DNA of 7,530 nucleotides from assembly GCA_947631285.1 (NCBI GenBank), contig CANRKS010000047.1, positions 1-7,530 of the forward strand, read 5' to 3'. Origin of the DNA: an uncultured Bacilli bacterium (lineage in GTDB: Bacteria; Bacillota_I; Bacilli_A; RF39; UBA660). How positions within the stretch are numbered: the stretch's first letter is position 1; every line of letters begins with the position of its first letter. Under the pieces are notes generated by a model that was given only the letters and a program-made list of their open reading frames with translations, had not been told where the DNA came from and did not search any database. This document shows positions 4,240 through 7,530 of the stretch, piece by piece. Made by a program: the position numbers and the translations under genes.

Positions 4240-5142
4240 ATGACAAATAAAATACTTAGTATTATAGTTATTGTAATGAGTGGTATTTTAGTTGTAGTAA
4301 GTAGTAGTTATCATACTACTTTTTTTAATAGTGAATCGGCAAAATCAATTATTGTTAAAAATACTAAAACAGATGCAATTAGTAAAATGGAATTAGAAGA
4401 ATATATTATTGGGGTTGTGGCTGCAGAAATGCCCGCTTCTTTTGAAATGGAAGCTTTAAAAGCCCAAGCTATCGCGTCCCGCACTTATGCTCTTTATAAA
4501 ATAGATACTAGTAAGAAAAATTATGATGTGGTAACGGATGTTTCTAACCAGAGTTTTATTACTAAAGATGAAATGAAAGTTAAATGGCAAAATGATTATG
4601 ACAAATATTATGAAAAAATAAAAGAAGCTGTCTTAGCTACTAAGGGAATGGTTTTAACTTATGAAGGTAAAATAATTGAAGCTTACTATTTTGCAATGAG
4701 TAATGGTTATACTGAAGATGTTAGTTTAGTTTTTAATGAAGATCTTAATTATTTACAGAGTGTTAGTTCTATTTATGATAATGAAACATTAAAAAATTTT
4801 TCAGTTACCACTAAATTTACTTCTAAAGAAATATGTAATAAATTAAATCTTAATTGTGAGACAATTAGATTTACTAATATAAAAAGAAGTGATACCCATC
4901 GAGTTAATAGTCTAGAAGTAAATGGGATAACATTTAAAGGAACCGTTTTTAGAAGTAAGCTAGGTCTTAGATCAACAGATTTTGAAATAAAAGTAGATGG
5001 GGATATTTTTATTACCACGAAAGGTTATGGTCATGGGGTTGGTATGAGTCAATATGGGGCGAATGGTATGGCTAAAGAGGGTAGTGATTACGAAGATATT
5101 TTAAAATATTATTATAAAAATGTAGAAATTTCGGTAATTTAA
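4240..5142 (+). CDS. spoIID: Stage II sporulation protein D, septal peptidoglycan lytic transglycosylase
   Basis: SpoIID cleaves glycan strands lacking stem peptides and works with SpoIIP and SpoIIM to drive engulfment of the forespore from the mother-cell side. The 300-residue protein has an N-terminal membrane anchor (about residues 4-22). The SpoIID domain follows, with YIIGVVAAEMPASFEMEALK carrying the catalytic Glu63, then AQAIASRTYALYKI with the conserved Arg-Thr-Tyr. The C-terminal signature GYGHGVGMSQYGANGMA is near residues 262-278. Length is close to Bacillus SpoIID (about 340). The usual S-x-S-G-G-x-T segment is shortened to AMSNGYTEDV, a small departure. The ribosome binding site AAAGGAG is excellent, and the gene is downstream of ywzB in one operon. 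No SigE promoter could be identified by eye. Confidence 0.95.
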   Translation: MTNKILSIIVIVMSGILVVVSSSYHTTFFNSESAKSIIVKNTKTDAISKMELEEYIIGVVAAEMPASFEMEALKAQAIASRTYALYKIDTSKKNYDVVTDVSNQSFITKDEMKVKWQNDYDKYYEKIKEAVLATKGMVLTYEGKIIEAYYFAMSNGYTEDVSLVFNEDLNYLQSVSSIYDNETLKNFSVTTKFTSKEICNKLNLNCETIRFTNIKRSDTHRVNSLEVNGITFKGTVFRSKLGLRSTDFEIKVDGDIFITTKGYGHGVGMSQYGANGMAKEGSDYEDILKYYYKNVEISVI

Positions 5143-5159
5143 GTATAAAAGAAATTAAA

Positions 5160-5185
5160 ACCGTCAATACTTTAATTAGGACGGT
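5160..5185 (+). promoter_or_regulatory. Hairpin sequestering the spoIIQ ribosome binding site
   Basis: ACCGTC (5160-5165) pairs perfectly with GACGGT (5180-5185) across a 14-nt loop. The right arm includes most of the spoIIQ Shine-Dalgarno (AGGACGGTGA). There is no T tract, so it is not a terminator. It could lower translation of spoIIQ on the read-through mRNA from spoIID, which would make sense if spoIIQ should be made in a different compartment. Confidence 0.4.
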
Positions 5186-5190
5186 GAATG

Positions 5191-5829
5191 ATGAGAAGAA
5201 GAAAATTGAAAGGTTTTGTTTTACCAACTTTATATTTATTAATAACCATTAGCATTTTTGCAGGAGTAGTATTACTTGGTAGAGATATTTCTTTAACTAA
5301 TAAAGATTATGATTATGGAACAGGTGTTTTAAAAGAAGATGTGGAGTCAGTGATAATTGAAGATGAAATAGTTAGCAGTGAAATAAAAAAGCCGGTGGAA
5401 GATGGTAAAGCAGATATAAGTATTCATTACTATAGTAAAGATGCTGATGAAAGTTTACAAGAAAGTAGTTTAATCTATTATGAAAATACTTATTTACCCA
5501 ATACCGGAATTATCTATGCTAGTGATGATACTTTTGATGTAAGAAGTGTTTTTAATGGTAAAGTAACTGATATTATTGATGATGAATTTTTTGGCAAATG
5601 TATCATTATTGAACATAATAATAAATTAAGAACATATTATTATGGACTTGATAATATAGAAGTAAAAAAAGATGATGAAGTAACTAATGAAACCATATTA
5701 GGAAATGCTAAAAATAATGAAATAATGAATGATAAAAAAACCTTTATGTTAGAAGTTTATTTAAATAATGAACTTAAGAATCCGGAAAGTATTATTGGGA
5801 CCAAAATAACTGATTATAATGAAAATTAA
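5191..5829 (+). CDS. spoIIQ: SpoIIQ-like M23/LytM-fold protein lacking metal ligands
   Basis: SpoIIQ is the forespore membrane protein that binds SpoIIIAH across the engulfment septum and supports the feeding-tube complex. This 212-residue protein has a basic start, one membrane helix (about residues 10-30), an acidic linker, and a LytM-like domain at about 103-203. NTGIIYASDDTFDVRSVFNG, then KCIIIEH, VKKDDEV and LNNELKNPESII follow the SpoIIQ plan. The HxGxD motif of active M23 peptidases is NTGIIYA and the HxH motif is TFMLEVY, so no zinc ligands remain. Bacillus SpoIIQ is also inactive but less eroded. Its place after spoIID is the conserved one. ATG 5188 is an alternative start; 5191 is better spaced from AGGACGGTGA. 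Fold confidence is good, orthology is mostly by synteny. Confidence 0.85.
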   Translation: MRRRKLKGFVLPTLYLLITISIFAGVVLLGRDISLTNKDYDYGTGVLKEDVESVIIEDEIVSSEIKKPVEDGKADISIHYYSKDADESLQESSLIYYENTYLPNTGIIYASDDTFDVRSVFNGKVTDIIDDEFFGKCIIIEHNNKLRTYYYGLDNIEVKKDDEVTNETILGNAKNNEIMNDKKTFMLEVYLNNELKNPESIIGTKITDYNEN

Positions 5830-5855
5830 TTCCTTTAATTAGGAGTTATTTTTTT
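5828..5855 (+). terminator. Intrinsic terminator after spoIIQ
   Basis: AATTCCT (5828-5834) pairs with AGGAGTT (5841-5847) with one G-U pair, loop TTAATT, followed by A and seven T residues. It starts in the spoIIQ stop codon. The following gene begins only 17 nt later with no clear promoter, so it may depend on read-through. Confidence 0.7.
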
Positions 5856-5871
5856 CATAAAGGAGATATTA

Positions 5872-6456
5872 ATGGAAAATATATTATATTTAGATGATTA
5901 CATAAATATATATAACAAAAAGAAAGATTTAACTCTTGTTTATAAACCATATAAGCATACTTTAAAATATGGAAAAATAATTGATCGTAATAAATTTATT
6001 AAAAAGTATAATAAAATAATGGTTGAAAATAAGCTAAATCAAAATTTCTTTACGAGTAATATTACCGTTATTACTAATGGCTTTTATACAAAAGAAGATA
6101 AAAGAATAATTAGTGATACTTTAGAAAGTTTAAATTATAAAAAAATTAATTTTATTTCGGAATTAAAATATTTAAAATTAAATAAGAAAAACATTTTACT
6201 AAATGCCGGATTTCTTTATATAGGAATATATTATCTTAATAATTTAGGTAATTTCGAAGTTATCTTTTTAGATAATAATAAAATATTAAATAATATGTTA
6301 ATTAGAATATTAGAAATTTTTAAAAATAAAAAAATATATGTATTTGGTAAAAATTATGAAAATATAGTAAAAATGTTAGATGAATATAATTTAAATTATT
6401 ATTTTTATGAAGATGGTGAAAATTTAATTATAAAAAAAGCAAAAGATGGTAAATGA
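5872..6456 (+). CDS. Degenerate MreB/Mbl-like actin-fold protein
   Basis: No catalytic motif is visible, but the 194-residue sequence can be laid along MreB/Mbl. ILYLDDYINIY (4-14) stands where phosphate-1 strand IGIDLGTANV lies. LKYGKIIDRNKFIKKYNKIM (31-50) matches the LKDGVIADF segment plus the next helix. ITVITNGFYTKEDKRIISDT (64-83) matches the strand and helix with PTxxTxxEQKAI. INFISE (92-97) matches the VYLIEEP strand, NILLNAGFLYIGIYYL (107-122) the phosphate-2 DIGGGTTDIAVI, and IYVFGKNYENIVKML (155-169) the adenosine motif ITGGGALLNGLD. The glycines and acidic residues that hold ATP are replaced, and the stretches for subdomains 1B and 2B are missing, explaining the size (MreB is about 330). 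Position after spoIIQ is that of mbl in Bacillus. AAAGGAG precedes the ATG. Its TGA stop is the only TGA stop in the window. A FtsA/PilM-like origin is possible. Confidence 0.55.
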   Translation: MENILYLDDYINIYNKKKDLTLVYKPYKHTLKYGKIIDRNKFIKKYNKIMVENKLNQNFFTSNITVITNGFYTKEDKRIISDTLESLNYKKINFISELKYLKLNKKNILLNAGFLYIGIYYLNNLGNFEVIFLDNNKILNNMLIRILEIFKNKKIYVFGKNYENIVKMLDEYNLNYYFYEDGENLIIKKAKDGK

Positions 6457-6564
6457 ATGTAAAGTTATTAAAAGTACCCAATTTGTCCTTCTAAAAGAGT
6501 TAAAAATTTGATATCATTTATGGGTCATGTTCGTTTTTTGTCGAATTTTGTCCTACGATTTTTA

Positions 6565-6593
6565 TTGCGATTTAAAAAAGCTTATGGAATAAT
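6565..6593 (+). promoter_or_regulatory. Extended -10 promoter for the cold-shock gene
   Basis: TTGCGA at 6565-6570, a 17-nt spacer, and AATAAT at 6588-6593 preceded by TG-G form a likely SigA promoter, starting transcription near 6600. This gives a leader of about 22 nt, much shorter than the long structured leaders of E. coli cspA, so thermosensing by a long leader is unlikely from this start. The 100 bp before it (6457-6560) holds nothing I can name. Confidence 0.55.
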
Positions 6594-6621
6594 AAGATCG
6601 TGTAGAAAAGAGGTGGACAGT

Positions 6622-6834
6622 ATGTATGGCAAAGTAAAGTGGTTTAACAACGAAAAAGGTTATGGATTCATTGAATATGAAAATTTAGAAGATATTTTTG
6701 TTCATTATTCAGCAATAATCAAGGAAGGTTATAAAACTTTGACTGAAGGAGCACTTGTAAATTTTAAGTTGGTTGAAACATCTAAAGGATTACAAGCGAT
6801 TGATGTAGTAGAAGAACAAAAGACTATTGTATAA
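6622..6834 (+). CDS. csp: Cold-shock-domain RNA chaperone (CspA family)
   Basis: Cold-shock proteins are five-stranded OB-fold proteins that bind single-stranded RNA and DNA, melt mRNA structure and help translation at low temperature. The 70-residue product begins MYGKVKWFNNEKGYGFIEY, with RNP1 as KGYGFIEY (12-19) and RNP2 as DIFVHYS (24-30), and ends with the usual GALVNFKL and KGLQAIDV strands. Length is standard. The start is ATG 6622, eight or so bases after GAGGTGG; an upstream in-frame start at 6508 would add 38 residues foreign to the family and would translate the promoter. It stands alone between its promoter and terminators. Whether it is cold-induced or constitutive cannot be told. 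Confidence 0.95.
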   Translation: MYGKVKWFNNEKGYGFIEYENLEDIFVHYSAIIKEGYKTLTEGALVNFKLVETSKGLQAIDVVEEQKTIV

Positions 6835-6844
6835 TAGTTTTTTT
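6823..6844 (+). terminator. Intrinsic terminator overlapping the csp stop codon
   Basis: ACTATT (6823-6828), loop GTAT and AATAGT (6833-6838) form a 6-bp stem followed by seven T residues (6838-6844). The stem includes the last codons and the TAA of the gene, so the terminator is partly coding. Confidence 0.6.
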
Positions 6845-6860
6845 CTTGGAAGCCTCTTTT

Positions 6861-6887
6861 AAGAAGAATTATTCTTCTTTTTCTTTG
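6861..6887 (+). terminator. Second terminator hairpin between csp and hpf
   Basis: AAGAAGAA (6861-6868) and TTCTTCTT (6872-6879) are perfect 8-bp arms with a 3-nt loop, followed by TTT, C and TTT. It may back up the first terminator. The T-rich right arm and tail also serve as the weak -35 region of the hpf promoter. Confidence 0.5.
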
Positions 6888-6894
6888 CCTTTTA

Positions 6895-6903
6895 TGTTAT
6901 ACT
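6895..6903 (+). promoter_or_regulatory. Extended -10 promoter for hpf
   Basis: TG-T-TATACT (TATACT at 6898-6903) is a good extended -10, with no clear -35 (TTCTTT at 6875-6880 with a 17-nt spacer). The predicted start near 6910 falls on the AGGAG ribosome binding site, giving a leader of about 15 nt, as for rpiB. No SigB or SigH element was recognised. Confidence 0.5.
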
Positions 6904-6924
6904 TTAAATAGGAGAGTGATTATT

Positions 6925-7452
6925 TTGAAATATACTATTAGAGGGGATAAACTAGCAGTTACCAAATCAATTAAAAATTATATTGAAGAGAAATTAGATC
7001 GTTTAAATAAATATTATGAAGACGCTAGTAATTTAGATTGTAAGGTAGTAATTAGAAGTAAAAATAATTTACAAACAATTGAAGTAACAATTCCTTTAAA
7101 TAAATTTATTTTAAGAGCGGAAGTTTCTGATAAAGATCTATATGCCGCGATTGATTTAGTTGTGGATAAATTAGAAGGCCAAATTCGTAAGAATAAGACT
7201 CGCTTAAAAAAGAGATATGAAAAAACTGATTTACCAGAAATAAGTTTTGATTTTGATGCCGAAGAGGAAGAAGAATTAGATATTGTTAAAAGAAAAGATA
7301 TAGATACTAAACCAATGGATGAAGAAGAAGCTATATTGCAAATGAATTTATTAAATCATGACTTTTTTGTCTTTAAAAATACTGATGAAGAATGTGTATC
7401 TGTAATTTATCGAAGAAAAGATAATAAGTACGGAATTATAAACGTTAAATAA
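6925..7452 (+). CDS. hpf: Ribosome hibernation promoting factor, long form
   Basis: Long HPF binds the 30S decoding region in stationary phase or stress and joins two ribosomes into inactive 100S dimers. The 175-residue protein has the N-terminal S30AE/HPF domain (about 1-100, starting KYTIRGDKLAVTKSIKNYIE, with the basic GQIRKNKTRLKKR helix at 85-97). An acidic linker (about 105-120) follows, then the C-terminal dimerisation domain (about 122-175) with KPMDEEEAILQMNLLNHDFF, VFKN and IYRRKDNKYGII. Both domains are complete and length is typical. TTG 6925 is chosen because AGGAG at 6910-6914 is ten bases upstream and it yields the family start MKYTIRG. GTG 6916 would be only one base from that site. 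In Bacillus hpf (yvyD) precedes secA and prfB; the neighbour here lies beyond the window. Confidence 0.96.
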   Translation: MKYTIRGDKLAVTKSIKNYIEEKLDRLNKYYEDASNLDCKVVIRSKNNLQTIEVTIPLNKFILRAEVSDKDLYAAIDLVVDKLEGQIRKNKTRLKKRYEKTDLPEISFDFDAEEEEELDIVKRKDIDTKPMDEEEAILQMNLLNHDFFVFKNTDEECVSVIYRRKDNKYGIINVK

Positions 7453-7530
7453 AGGCTCTAGGATTTCTAGTGTGAAGTAAAAATATCAAAAATGATATGC
7501 GAAAAAAAGAAAAGCAAGAATTTCTGGTGT
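7453..7530. other. Right-edge intergenic stretch, imperfect direct repeat
   Basis: AGGATTTCTAGTGT (about 7460-7473) recurs imperfectly as AGAATTTCTGGTGT at the very end of the window. Between them is a small hairpin, ATATCA with TGATAT (7483-7498), lacking a T tract, so no convincing hpf terminator is seen. An ORF could begin at ATG 7492 or 7497, but neither has a ribosome binding site and only about a dozen codons are visible. Confidence 0.25.

Noticed and set aside
4773..5018. Minus-strand 81-codon ORF inside spoIID
   Set aside because: Antisense shadow of the SpoIID domain; no independent support.
6508..6621. N-terminal extension of the cold-shock protein from 6508
   Set aside because: The extra 38 residues are unlike the family and cover the promoter; the ATG at 6622 has a good ribosome binding site and gives the standard 70-residue protein.

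Overview
This is a very AT-rich, densely packed window with almost every gene on the + strand. Canonical AGGAGG-type ribosome binding sites, several TTG starts, sporulation genes (spoIID, spoIIQ), ywzB (DUF1146), zinc-type L31 and long-form HPF all point to a low-GC Gram-positive of the Bacilli, probably an uncultivated, reduced lineage (RF39 or Erysipelotrichia-like). The lineage is inferred from gene content and style; no database search was possible.

Layout. Positions 1-287 hold a possible divergent promoter at the left edge, a near-consensus SigA promoter (TTGACA-N17-TATGAT), and a leader with a 12-codon peptide whose stop overlaps the murA start (TAATG). murA (288-1541) ends in an intrinsic terminator. 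Next come a membrane-anchored SGNH-fold protein that has lost its catalytic residues (1578-2261), a small membrane-protein ORF broken by an in-frame TGA (2313-2591), and rpmE (2678-2887) with its own promoter, leader hairpin and terminator.

Positions 2905-3570 form an accessory islet. It holds the 3' ends of two divergent genes that have both lost their 5' halves: an XRE regulator on the minus strand and a DUF4352/DUF5067-like protein on the plus strand. Beside them is a candidate type I toxin-antitoxin module: a 35-aa hydrophobic peptide on the minus strand (3390-3283) whose Shine-Dalgarno sits in a hairpin, and an opposing plus-strand RNA ending in a strong terminator (3279-3314).

Positions 3571-5829 carry rpiB-ywzB-spoIID-spoIIQ. 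This is a shortened form of the Bacillus subtilis order rpiB...atp operon-ywzB...murAA-spoIID-spoIIQ-spoIIID-mbl. SpoIID trims septal peptidoglycan during engulfment and SpoIIQ is the forespore-side scaffold. The gene after spoIIQ (5872-6456), where mbl sits in Bacillus, looks like a shrunken MreB-type actin without its nucleotide-binding motifs. The window closes with a cold-shock protein gene and long-form hpf, each with its own promoter.

Three proteins (SGNH-like, SpoIIQ-like, MreB-like) keep a recognisable fold but not the active-site motifs. The most notable candidates are the convergent type I toxin-antitoxin module, the degenerate MreB-like gene, and the TGA-interrupted gene, which could be a pseudogene or a hint of UGA recoding.
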